DNA from: Algibacter luteus | GTDB taxonomy: Bacteria; Bacteroidota; Bacteroidia; Flavobacteriales; Flavobacteriaceae | Direction of reading: 5' to 3' | NCBI RefSeq assembly: GCF_900141715.1 | Contig: NZ_FQYK01000003.1 | Location: 165,847-229,846 of the forward strand | Length of the DNA stretch: 64,000 nucleotides | In this document: positions 44,450 through 53,069 of the stretch, in pieces | Layout: each line of letters opens with the position of its first letter | How positions within the stretch are numbered: position 1 is the first letter of the stretch | Notes under the pieces: generated by a model | What the model was told of the DNA's origin: nothing | The model's input: only the letters and a program-made list of their open reading frames with translations | Databases searched by the model: none | Translations under genes and position numbers: made by a program

Positions 44450-45145
44450 TTATTCAGGAAGCGCTTCTTTAATTGGATTAATTTTTTCTAACTTCTCCTT
44501 ATTTTTCTCGTATGTCTCAGGAAAAACACCTTGAATTAATAACAAAACACCAAAACCAAGTATAACTAAAGCAATTACCTTCTTGGTTTTAAAAATTAGA
44601 CGAGGGGTTAGTTTAGCTTTCAACCTTTTCGCAATGACTATTTTAAACAAATCTGAAACAAAATAGGCCACTAACATAGAGGATATAAAAACAATATCAC
44701 CATGTTTCGATGTTGTTAAGGAATCGCCAATTACAATAAAACCCAACCAACCAAGCAACACGCCTATATTTATAAAATTGAGTAAAAATCCTTTAATAAA
44801 AAGTTTTCCGTAATCTTTTTGGATCTCAACTTTATGGTATTCTTTAACGATTGAACGGAAAGATTTTGATGTTTTCATAAATGAAATAATACCGTAAACT
44901 ATAAGTAAGGCACCGCCAAATATCAGGAAACTAGGGTCATTTCCTATTTTACCTCTTAACGTATTTGTACTGTAAAAGGCAATTACTATGAAAATGATAT
45001 CTGCAAGAATAACACCTAAATCGAATATTAAAGCGCTTCTAAACCCTTTGGTTGCGCTCGTTTCTAAAAGCACAAAAAATACAGGGCCAATTGTAAAAGC
45101 CAATATTATTCCAAATGGAATTGCTGTTAAAATATCATCAATCAT
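44450..45145 (-). CDS. LysE/RhtB-family transporter
   Basis: 231 residues with six membrane helices. The N-terminal GIILAFTIGPVFFVLLETSATKGFRSAL (about residues 13-40) is the LysE/RhtB signature with its G-P in helix 1. A cytosolic loop around residues 90-105 is rich in Lys, and the C-terminal 25 residues are charged. Relatives export amino acids or similar small molecules; the substrate here is not known. Convergent with the tRNA-Cys unit. Confidence 0.85.
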   Translation of the reverse strand: MIDDILTAIPFGIILAFTIGPVFFVLLETSATKGFRSALIFDLGVILADIIFIVIAFYSTNTLRGKIGNDPSFLIFGGALLIVYGIISFMKTSKSFRSIVKEYHKVEIQKDYGKLFIKGFLLNFINIGVLLGWLGFIVIGDSLTTSKHGDIVFISSMLVAYFVSDLFKIVIAKRLKAKLTPRLIFKTKKVIALVILGFGVLLLIQGVFPETYEKNKEKLEKINPIKEALPE

Positions 45146-45232
45146 AAAAACGTGAAGCTTTACACAAAGTAAAGAAATATTTTAGAACAATAAGTTTAGT
45201 CATAGCAAGAATATAAGCAATATCCTAACAAA

Positions 45233-45263
45233 AAAAGAGTGTGGATTTTCTCCACACTCTTTT
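45233..45263 (-). terminator. Terminator downstream of the first T9SS protein gene
   Basis: AAAAGAGTGTGGA and TCCACACTCTTTT form a 13-bp stem with a 5-base loop and A/T runs on both sides, 31 bases beyond the stop of the gene at 45294-46631. Confidence 0.87.
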
Positions 45264-45293
45264 CCTATTTTAAGTTAGTCAATTAATATCTCA

Positions 45294-46631
45294 TTATTTT
45301 TTTACTAGTTTTAAAGTACTTGTTCCGGTATCCGTTTGAATTTGAGCAAAATACAAGCCTGAATTTAAGCGAGAACCATCAATTTTAGTTTCAATTGAAT
45401 TCGGAGCCATAGAGAAAATACTATTTCCTAATACATCAAAAACTTTGATAGAAATTATTTGGCCGTTATCTGATTTAATTGTCCAACTGTTTTGTGTTGG
45501 GTTTGGATAAGAACTAAAAGTATTATATCTATTGTCTTTAGTGCTTAACGAAGTGAAAACATCAAAAGTAATATCGTCAAACAAAAATATATCATCGGAT
45601 GTATTAGTACTTGTCGAGCCTGTTATATCAAAAAATAAGACAACTCTGTTCCATGTTCTACTATTATAAGCGCTAAAATCAAAAAATAGGGTTTGCCAGT
45701 TTCCAACGTCGGTATAGTTGGCATCAATTTCTTGTCCTGCTCCATCAACCTCGACTTTAAGTTTAACCGGAACAGCTCTAGGGCCTCTTACTTTTAATGA
45801 AAACCCTTTATTATTAGCTGAGAAATCTAAATAATCTAAACTACCAAAGGTAAATTGTGCATTGGAATACAACATGGCATTAATTCCTTCTAATTGAGCT
45901 GAAGTTGCACTTGGATTGGTTCCTCCTGTTTCTGGATTTGCAATTTCAGAGAAAGTAGCATTGTCTGCACCAATAAAACCAGATACAGTTTCAAAATCTT
46001 TATTCCAAGACGTTATGTAGTTAGGTAAAATTGGATCAGCAATCTTATTGGCTGTAAATTCAATATTATCGACATAAGTCACACTATCACTGTTTCTATC
46101 CGAATCACCACAGGTGAAATCTGAAAATATAACAATCTGGTCTATGTTGCTTGATGGTGCATACGAAGATATATCCCATGTTAACAATTCCCATTGGTTT
46201 ATTAATGTATTGGTTTGTGCAGTCAATTCAAATATTGTCGGGAATCCAAAACCATCATATTCACCAACAAACTTAATACCTATTCTGCCAATTGTAGATT
46301 TGTGAACCATCATACTTAATGTTGTTGTTGAGGCATCTAAGGCCCATACACCAACAGTTCCGTGCTGAGTTTCTGCACCTGCATAACATGCGTTACCAGT
46401 TAATACATTAAGCTTGAGAACCTTTGTAGTTGCGTTGTTATTAACGCCATTAGGGTTTGGGTTGGTAACTACTTCAATTGCTGGAGTATCACCTTCAAAA
46501 ACATTCCAATAAGTTATATCACTGCCATTGGTAGCTTCTTCAAACGTAAATGCATAATTTGTGCCTGTTTGAGAAAACCCAAATGCGACACAAAATAGCG
46601 AATAAATTAGTATCATTTTTTTCATAATCAT
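45294..46631 (-). CDS. Secreted T9SS-sorted protein with two carbohydrate-binding-like beta modules
   Basis: 445 residues; the start may be ATG 46631 or 46625 (MKKMILIYSLFCVAFGFSQ signal peptide). Two beta-sandwich modules of about 170 residues follow, at about 20-195 and 205-355. Their pattern of paired segments (WELLTWDISSY / WQTLFFDFSAY, each followed by an aspartate-rich DNIEF / DDITF end) recalls the modules of the surface protein at 59608-61662. The last 75 residues are a type A T9SS sorting domain ending TSTLKLVKK. Probably a secreted glycan-binding protein at the edge of the laminarin locus; no catalytic motif is seen. Confidence 0.75.
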   Translation of the reverse strand: MIMKKMILIYSLFCVAFGFSQTGTNYAFTFEEATNGSDITYWNVFEGDTPAIEVVTNPNPNGVNNNATTKVLKLNVLTGNACYAGAETQHGTVGVWALDASTTTLSMMVHKSTIGRIGIKFVGEYDGFGFPTIFELTAQTNTLINQWELLTWDISSYAPSSNIDQIVIFSDFTCGDSDRNSDSVTYVDNIEFTANKIADPILPNYITSWNKDFETVSGFIGADNATFSEIANPETGGTNPSATSAQLEGINAMLYSNAQFTFGSLDYLDFSANNKGFSLKVRGPRAVPVKLKVEVDGAGQEIDANYTDVGNWQTLFFDFSAYNSRTWNRVVLFFDITGSTSTNTSDDIFLFDDITFDVFTSLSTKDNRYNTFSSYPNPTQNSWTIKSDNGQIISIKVFDVLGNSIFSMAPNSIETKIDGSRLNSGLYFAQIQTDTGTSTLKLVKK

Positions 46632-46682
46632 TGTTTTAAAAAATTTATTATTTAGGCTAAAATGATTTGGTTTTTTAAATGA

Positions 46683-46714
46683 AAAGCCACATTAACAAAC
46701 GCTAATGTGGCTTT
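46683..46714 (-). terminator. Terminator downstream of the second T9SS protein gene
   Basis: AAAGCCACATTA and TAATGTGGCTTT form a perfect 12-bp stem with an 8-base loop, 30 bases beyond the stop of 46745-47662. Confidence 0.85.
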
Positions 46715-46744
46715 ATTTAGATTTAAGTAATAAATTATATGCCG

Positions 46745-47662
46745 TTAGTTCTTTACAAGTTTAATACTGCTTGTACCAGAATCTGAACTAACTTTTGCGA
46801 AATAAATTCCAGATTTTAAATTAGATGCATCTATAATTGTTTTATTCGTATTAGGAACTATTGATAATACATTCTTTCCTAATGCATCAAAAACTTGAAT
46901 AGAATTAATAATAACATTGTTAGATTCAACAGTCCAGCTATCAATTGTTGGATTTGGGTACGTATTATATTGCACAGTGTTAAAATCTGTAGTACTTAAA
47001 GAAACACCTTCAACTACAACACTGCCATTAGCTACTTCGTTTGCAGGATTAGCATTGATACCAAAAACTCTAAAACCATATTGAATTATTAACCCAGGAG
47101 CTAATTCTGCCCCAGTAACTGTAACAGAAAATGTTCCAGAAGCTGGTAGTGGTATTACATAAGCTCCATTTAATGCATCACTGAATGAAGCATTAGGGTC
47201 GAGTGCTTTAATGAAATATTCAGCTGTCCAATTTCCTCCAATAGAATTAGAGACAACATTTGCAGTAAATGTTAAGTCTTGTCCATTAAAACCGGCACCA
47301 GGCTCAACAAAAGTTGAAGCTTCCATTATTTTGTTACCTAATGGTCCAGCAGTTACTCCTCCATCACTGGAGTTTGTCCAATAATCTCTATCTCCATTAG
47401 AGCCACCTAAAGAATTCGCATAACCGTTATAATTTGGTTGAAGTGTAATATTACTTGCGCCAACAACTGTCTGTAAATCAGGAACAGCCCATCCACTTCC
47501 AAAGCAGTAACCACCACCACAGTTAGGGGTACCATCTGCAGGATTATCGAACACGTTCATGAAACCATTCCAAGTAGCTGCCACGTCAACAGTAACTGTG
47601 TTTTGTGAAAAACCATAAGAGGTAATCAATAAGGTAAATAATAAAGTAATTTTTTTCATCAT
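46745..47662 (-). CDS. Secreted T9SS-sorted protein of unknown function
   Basis: 305 residues with a signal peptide (MMKKITLLFTLLITSYGFSQ). The mature part begins with WNGFMNVFDNP and a Cys/Gly segment NCGGGYCFGSGW, then DLQTVV and LTLQPNYN. I recall similarly worded segments in secreted proteins near glucan-degrading loci of Flavobacteriia, but no named family. The C-terminal 75 residues are a T9SS type A tail ending TSSIKLVKN, closely similar to that of the next protein downstream. No catalytic motif was found; a binding role is inferred. Confidence 0.72.
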   Translation of the reverse strand: MMKKITLLFTLLITSYGFSQNTVTVDVAATWNGFMNVFDNPADGTPNCGGGYCFGSGWAVPDLQTVVGASNITLQPNYNGYANSLGGSNGDRDYWTNSSDGGVTAGPLGNKIMEASTFVEPGAGFNGQDLTFTANVVSNSIGGNWTAEYFIKALDPNASFSDALNGAYVIPLPASGTFSVTVTGAELAPGLIIQYGFRVFGINANPANEVANGSVVVEGVSLSTTDFNTVQYNTYPNPTIDSWTVESNNVIINSIQVFDALGKNVLSIVPNTNKTIIDASNLKSGIYFAKVSSDSGTSSIKLVKN

Positions 47663-47930
47663 AAAATAGTTTTGAATTAATATTTAGTTTTTGTTTTTAT
47701 AAACTTACCTATAAATAATTGCGAAGTCTAATAAAAAGCCCCTACAAAAATCATACATCTGCAAAAAATAGCTAGTTATTTTAACGAATTCACAAAACAC
47801 CAGTAAACACAATGTTTTGAAGACTTTTAAGGTTTTTGTAAAACCTGCTAAATATTACGGTGTTGTGGTAATGTTGTGGTTAAAAAGATTAGTGTATATA
47901 TTTTTTACAACGTAATTACATTGTTATAAA
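47663..47930. other. Intergenic region upstream of the T9SS protein pair
   Basis: 268 bases without a gene. It contains a tandem direct repeat on the plus strand, TGTTGTGGT at 47861-47869 and 47872-47880 (period 11, one helical turn). A 7-bp inverted repeat AGGTTTT / AAAACCT lies at 47830-47846. I found no TAnnTTTG box on the minus strand. The repeats are candidates for a regulator site serving the gene that starts at 47662. Confidence 0.35.
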
Positions 47931-48857
47931 TCAGAACAACAGCTTTTTAACCTTACTTGCGAGTTTTTTAGGTAAGAACTTTGGGTTTTCGTCTTTATCC
48001 CATAAGCCCCAATAAGCACCAACATCGCCTTCAGTATCTACTTTCCATGATTCATCAAAAGAGGAGAAATAGAACATTTCAATATTATCTTCTCTTGACC
48101 ATTCTTGTGCATTAATAAAATACTTCATGGCATTTTCATGTGAAGGTTTTGCGCCTAATAAACCTAATCCTTGACTAGGCCATCCTGTTTCAGTAATAAT
48201 TACTTTCTTGCCGTTACCAGCCTTAACAGCTCTGGCAAACATATCTTTCATGTAAATTAACGAATACTCTATGCTACATCCTTCCCAGTATGGATAACAA
48301 TTGGCTAAAACTACATCACTTGCTTCGGTAATTCTTGGTCGTTTTGCAAACTCGTAGTAGGCATCCACATAACCCATAGGAACATTAGGAATGGCTTTCT
48401 TAACTTGATACATGAAACCTAAAAGCTCATCTTCAGTTAAATCACCTCTATACATCACTTCGTTACCAACTGCAGCGATATCAACAAAACCTTTATTTGC
48501 AAGGTTTATTAATCCTTCGACTTCTTTTTTATTTATTTCGGCATCACTGCCTAACCAAGCGCCGACTAACGTTTTTATTCCGAATTCTTTGGCTATTATT
48601 GGAATTAATTCATTGCCATCGGTACAAGAAAAAGTACGAACCCATTTGGTATAAGGTTTTATAATTTTCATACGTCTTCTTATCTGCTTCTCAGTTAGTT
48701 GGTCGCCAGTTTTTTGTCCTTCTTCGTATGCACTAAAACAGATTCCATGCATGCCACCCTTTAAGACTCTGTGAAATGTGTTTTTTAGTCCTTTTTCAGT
48801 TTTACTTTCAAGGTGTCCCCCTGTTAAAGACATTATTTTATCTGCTCTGTATGACAT
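47931..48857 (-). CDS. GH17-family beta-1,3-glucanase/transglucosidase, without signal peptide
   Basis: 308 residues. The GH17 TIM barrel has the acid/base Glu in VGNEVMY (about residue 131) and the nucleophile Glu in ITETGWPSQ (about 222), which is the family signature. The N-terminus (MSYRADKIMSLTGG) has no signal peptide or lipobox, so the enzyme should be cytosolic, unlike the second GH17 at 53070-54335. Expected activity is on beta-1,3-gluco-oligosaccharides imported by the symporter encoded 19 bases upstream. Confidence 0.88.
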   Translation of the reverse strand: MSYRADKIMSLTGGHLESKTEKGLKNTFHRVLKGGMHGICFSAYEEGQKTGDQLTEKQIRRRMKIIKPYTKWVRTFSCTDGNELIPIIAKEFGIKTLVGAWLGSDAEINKKEVEGLINLANKGFVDIAAVGNEVMYRGDLTEDELLGFMYQVKKAIPNVPMGYVDAYYEFAKRPRITEASDVVLANCYPYWEGCSIEYSLIYMKDMFARAVKAGNGKKVIITETGWPSQGLGLLGAKPSHENAMKYFINAQEWSREDNIEMFYFSSFDESWKVDTEGDVGAYWGLWDKDENPKFLPKKLASKVKKLLF

Positions 48858-48876
48858 CTTTTTTCGTTTTAAAAAC

Positions 48877-50517
48877 TTATAATTCTCCTCTACGTTTGAT
48901 TAATTCTTCTTTTATTTCTCTTGCTCTTTCTTCGTTTAAACTATATTTCCACATAATCCAAATAGCAATTGCGGCAGTTGATGCTGGTATTATGATATCC
49001 GCTATCCTTAAACGCAACATAGATTCAGCAGTTTGAGATACGGCACCTTCATCAAAACCAACTAAGGTTAAAATAGCACCTCCAAGTACCAATGAAATGG
49101 CCTGACCTAATTTTACCATCCACCAATAAATAGCACCAAAAGTGCCTTCTTTTCTAGGCATACCATTTTCTAATTCATCAAGGTCGCAAACATCTGCCGT
49201 CATACTCATCATTAATGTAAATAAACCTCCCAAACCAAAGGCCATAAAGGGAATTGGTAAAAACATCAACCACGGGCCTCCTAGACTCACATCTATACTA
49301 AACCACGACATACCAATACTATCCAGAAAAGGGTTTATTGCTTCAAAAATCGAACCTACAAAACTATTTACACCTTGCCCTATTGATGATTGGTTGAACG
49401 TTGCATTTAACTCATTATCAAATCCCCACCATTTTAAACAATAACCTATAATAGAAATCACTGTAGAAATAATAAAGGCACGTCGCTTTCCCCATTTGTC
49501 TGATATCCGAGAAATAATAGGTATCACCGCAAAGGCCGTTACTAAAGCGGTAAATGAGGCAAACCAAGCAGGCCATGTTCCGGCATTACCATAGTCCCCG
49601 TTATAAATGTAGAAAACAATAATAAAAAAGCTAAACGAAGCCACCATTTGAAAACCATTAAATACTAAAAATGTAGCGCCACATAATTTCATAAATGGCT
49701 TGTTTTGAAACACATCTTTAATACCTTGAAATAAATCTTTAAAACTGGATGATAAGGTTCTTAAACTTATTTTTTTTCTGTTCTCCATTTTACCGGCATC
49801 TATACCTTTGCAAAATAAGGCAGGTAAAATTCCAAGAACAGCACATCCTATACCTACCAAAATAGACAATTTACGTACACCCGTACCTTGTAATTTTTCG
49901 TTTGTAACTTTTAGCAAATCATCACCAGATAAACCTAATTCGCCAATAGCCATTAAAGTTTCATCGCTTATAGGGAAAACTGTTGGATCTGCAATTACTA
50001 CCCAGAACCAAGGTACAAGCATCCAAGCAATTTGGCCTACTGTGTTGGCAAAAGCCATTAAACGCGTTCGTTCGTTATAGTCTGAAGTCATTTCATATCC
50101 TAATCCAACTAAGGGAGTAGCATACATGGTATTTCCAACTAGAAACAATAAAGACATTAATAAAAAATACCAGAAATTGAACATGACTGAATTGTCTTCA
50201 CTCATTTGAAATAAAAGCGCAAACAATATTCCACTTAAAATAGCACCAACGAAAATATACGGTCTGCGGCGTCCCCATCTAGACTTCGTATTATCAGAAA
50301 TAAAGCCCATGATAGGATCGGTAAGGGCATCGAATATTCTTGGTAATCCTCCTAATAAACCTGCTAAAAATGGATCCATTCCAAAAGCAGTTACCAAAAA
50401 GAACATGAATACAGCTAAAGCTCCGGGTAATAAATTTAGTACGAGGTGCCCAGATCCGAACGCCATTTTTTGACCAATTGGCACTTTATCTCTTAATGGG
50501 GTTACAGTATGATTCAT
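48877..50517 (-). CDS. GPH-family sugar:cation symporter (MFS)
   Basis: 546 residues with about 12 membrane helices and a large loop around residues 135-225. The N-terminal GSGHLVLNLLPGA, the DALTDPIMGFISDNTKSRWGRRRPYI segment (about residues 66-90) and the internal SDKWGKRRAFI are hallmarks of the glycoside-pentoside-hexuronide (MelB-like) family. It probably moves laminari-oligosaccharides or glucose across the inner membrane. It lies between the GH30 and GH17 genes in the same orientation. Confidence 0.87.
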   Translation of the reverse strand: MNHTVTPLRDKVPIGQKMAFGSGHLVLNLLPGALAVFMFFLVTAFGMDPFLAGLLGGLPRIFDALTDPIMGFISDNTKSRWGRRRPYIFVGAILSGILFALLFQMSEDNSVMFNFWYFLLMSLLFLVGNTMYATPLVGLGYEMTSDYNERTRLMAFANTVGQIAWMLVPWFWVVIADPTVFPISDETLMAIGELGLSGDDLLKVTNEKLQGTGVRKLSILVGIGCAVLGILPALFCKGIDAGKMENRKKISLRTLSSSFKDLFQGIKDVFQNKPFMKLCGATFLVFNGFQMVASFSFFIIVFYIYNGDYGNAGTWPAWFASFTALVTAFAVIPIISRISDKWGKRRAFIISTVISIIGYCLKWWGFDNELNATFNQSSIGQGVNSFVGSIFEAINPFLDSIGMSWFSIDVSLGGPWLMFLPIPFMAFGLGGLFTLMMSMTADVCDLDELENGMPRKEGTFGAIYWWMVKLGQAISLVLGGAILTLVGFDEGAVSQTAESMLRLRIADIIIPASTAAIAIWIMWKYSLNEERAREIKEELIKRRGEL

Positions 50518-50553
50518 ATTATTTTGGTTTAGTTAGTTTAGTAATAGCTTATG

Positions 50554-52044
50554 TTAATTAGGAATTACAATGGTTTGAATTGCCTTTGCATCTATTGCAA
50601 AATCTAAGGTGTTTTCATGTAAAGATAAGTTTATTGTTTTTGGAGTTTCTGTTTCATTAAATAATACCACGACTATAGATCCATCAGGGTTTTTTGCAGC
50701 AGTAGCCATAAGTGACTCATCAGAGTTGTTATGCATAATTACTTTAGCGCTAGGTCGAATATATTTACTAAAATGAGCCATCGTGTAGTATAAAGGCGTG
50801 AAATAAACCTCATCGTTATCTGGGTCTACAATTACAGGCGCAACACACCAGTTTTCAAACCAGTTTGGACCACCTTGTCTGTCTAAAACCATATTCCAAT
50901 CCACCCATCCATCAACCCAGTTATTCAGACAACCAATAATATCTCTAGCATAGCGATTTACAGGCGCATATTTAGGGTGCAAATATTTTTTTTCGGGTTC
51001 TCTCCAATCATAACCCCAATCAGTTGCTTCTTTTTTCCAATACCAAGCATCATCTTTCCAAACTGGTACTTGGGAATCTATACATCCCTCAGTTTCTATT
51101 AAGTACTTATCTGGCGCCTTATTGTGTGCGTACTGTAAGGCTTCAGGAAAATAATCATAAGTACTCTCATACCAATGTATGGCTGTTCCATCAAAATATT
51201 TTGAAGACGCTTCATCTCTATACATCTCATCAACCCATTCTTTTAAACCTTCTCTATTTTGATCGTAGCCCAAAATAATTTTATCGCCATAGCCATCAGC
51301 TTCTAGTTTCGGGCCTAAATGAAACTCCACAAAATCTGTCATTTCTTTTGGTGAAAAATGCATGCTTTCCCAATTATTTCCATTTCCATGTGGTTCGTTT
51401 TCAACAGTGAAGCCCCAAATATCAATACCTTCAGATTTATAAGCCTCAATATATTTTGAAAAGAATAGTGCCCAAGTATCGTAATATTCAGGAAGTAATT
51501 TACCACCAACCCATTTGTTATTATCTTTCATCCAAGGTGCAGCTGTCCATGGTGAAGCGAATATGTTAAAACCATCTTCTGAAACAGCTAAAGCATCTTT
51601 AATCATCGGAATTAAATCATCTTTATCTTCTTCTATTGTGAAGTGTTCCAAATTTTTATCGCCTTCAACAGGTGTATAAGAATAGTTGGATAATGAAAAA
51701 TCACAAGAATTCATGTGTGTTCTTGTTAATGAGTAACGTGCACCATCTTTTGCGAAATACGCTTTTAGAATAGTGTCTCTATTCTTTTTACTTAGTTTGT
51801 TCAGTAAATACGCCGATGACTCGGTGAAGGCTCCACCAAATCCAGAAATGGTTTGTAAAGTTTCTTCAGGTTTAAGGGTTATATTAACCAGACTATCACT
51901 TGCTTTAAACTCCGTAATCTTAGTTAAACTATTACCACTTGCCGATGTTTCAAATACTTCAAAATTCATCTTTTCTTCTTTCTTGTTACAGCTTGAAATT
52001 AACAATGCAACGATGCATACCCATGCGTAATTAAATATTCTCAT
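50554..52044 (-). CDS. GH30-family glycoside hydrolase, lipoprotein
   Basis: 496 residues with lipoprotein signal (VALLISSC, Cys about residue 19). The TIM barrel carries the acid/base Glu in TVENEPHG (about residue 216) and the nucleophile Glu in LIETEGC (about 317), and the barrel starts with GFGGAFTESSAYLL. A C-terminal beta domain follows (about 430-496). In laminarin loci GH30 enzymes act as exo-beta-1,6-glucosidases that remove side chains; that specificity is inferred from context. It is 4 bases downstream of the clan GH-A gene. Confidence 0.92.
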   Translation of the reverse strand: MRIFNYAWVCIVALLISSCNKKEEKMNFEVFETSASGNSLTKITEFKASDSLVNITLKPEETLQTISGFGGAFTESSAYLLNKLSKKNRDTILKAYFAKDGARYSLTRTHMNSCDFSLSNYSYTPVEGDKNLEHFTIEEDKDDLIPMIKDALAVSEDGFNIFASPWTAAPWMKDNNKWVGGKLLPEYYDTWALFFSKYIEAYKSEGIDIWGFTVENEPHGNGNNWESMHFSPKEMTDFVEFHLGPKLEADGYGDKIILGYDQNREGLKEWVDEMYRDEASSKYFDGTAIHWYESTYDYFPEALQYAHNKAPDKYLIETEGCIDSQVPVWKDDAWYWKKEATDWGYDWREPEKKYLHPKYAPVNRYARDIIGCLNNWVDGWVDWNMVLDRQGGPNWFENWCVAPVIVDPDNDEVYFTPLYYTMAHFSKYIRPSAKVIMHNNSDESLMATAAKNPDGSIVVVLFNETETPKTINLSLHENTLDFAIDAKAIQTIVIPN

Positions 52045-52048
52045 TTCT

Positions 52049-53056
52049 TTATTCTTTTAACTGTGTGTATTTGGCTTTTATAACACTAAAAGTTTCCTTT
52101 TTGTTTCTATCTATATCTACGATGCCCCAAAATTCTTCGTTGGGCGATCCGTCGTATGGCACACCGCTACTATTTGGCGCCCAACCACCAATATCTTGTT
52201 GGTCTGGATTTCCTGCTTTCCACCAGCCATCGGTAAATGAAAACATGGCAACACCTGAACAAACATCTTTATTTTGAAAAATCTCATCTAAAATATTGGC
52301 ATTGGCAGCGGCTTGTGCCTTTTCATTAACACCTTTCTCAAAACCATAATCAGAAATGGTCATGTAACTATCTCCTCCTGCTTCCGAAAGATACATAGGC
52401 TTAGAACTGATAGCTTTCCATTGCGGAAAAATAGTTCCTGGTTTATCCCATCGGTACACATTCATTCCCCAAACGTCAATGTTAGGGCAGGAGGCAAGCA
52501 CTTGTTTATCTGGCAACTCGCCATGTGCAGTGGTTACCAAATGATTTTGGTCGTTTTGATGAATACGTTCTGCCGCATTATTTAAAGCTTGATACCAAAT
52601 GTTCATATCGCCTTCAAACCATTCTGGGTGGTAGTTATACTCATTACCCAATTCCCACATTAAGATAGATGGGTGATTTTTATAGGTGTTGACGTAATCA
52701 ATAAAAGAGCCGGATTTAATATCAAAAACACCACCTTGATCGTAACCAAATCCTATTATTAATTTAATGCCTGAAGCATCAATTTCATCTAAAACTGCTT
52801 TATCATCAATTGGCGCGTACACTCTTATGGTGTTAATACCAGCTTCAAGCATCAATTCTAAATCTTGAGTAAGTGTATCGAAATTTCTTTGAGTACTACC
52901 TTTTGGAACTGGATGATAACAAATACCTTTAATGAAGTAAGGCTCATTGTTTACATAAATTATACGTTCTGATTGAGATACAGAAGGAGTGTTTTTCTTC
53001 GTCTTACAAGACAAACAGAAACAAATAACTAGACATGTAAAAACAAATTTTGCCAT
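52049..53056 (-). CDS. Clan GH-A glycoside hydrolase (GH2/GH5/GH72-like TIM barrel), lipoprotein
   Basis: 335 residues with lipoprotein signal (VICFCLSC, Cys about residue 16). The barrel has INTIRVYAP (about 75), acid/base Glu in ELGNEYNY (about 135) and probable nucleophile in YLSEAGGDS (about 224), as in clan GH-A. It lacks the N-terminal beta domains of full GH2 enzymes. The wording FIKGICYHP and MNVYRW resembles GH72 glucanosyltransferases and the GH2 catalytic core alike, so the family is left open. It lies between GH17 and GH30 genes and is presumed to act on beta-glucan. Confidence 0.72.
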   Translation of the reverse strand: MAKFVFTCLVICFCLSCKTKKNTPSVSQSERIIYVNNEPYFIKGICYHPVPKGSTQRNFDTLTQDLELMLEAGINTIRVYAPIDDKAVLDEIDASGIKLIIGFGYDQGGVFDIKSGSFIDYVNTYKNHPSILMWELGNEYNYHPEWFEGDMNIWYQALNNAAERIHQNDQNHLVTTAHGELPDKQVLASCPNIDVWGMNVYRWDKPGTIFPQWKAISSKPMYLSEAGGDSYMTISDYGFEKGVNEKAQAAANANILDEIFQNKDVCSGVAMFSFTDGWWKAGNPDQQDIGGWAPNSSGVPYDGSPNEEFWGIVDIDRNKKETFSVIKAKYTQLKE

Positions 53057-53069
53057 ATGTGTTAATTGA

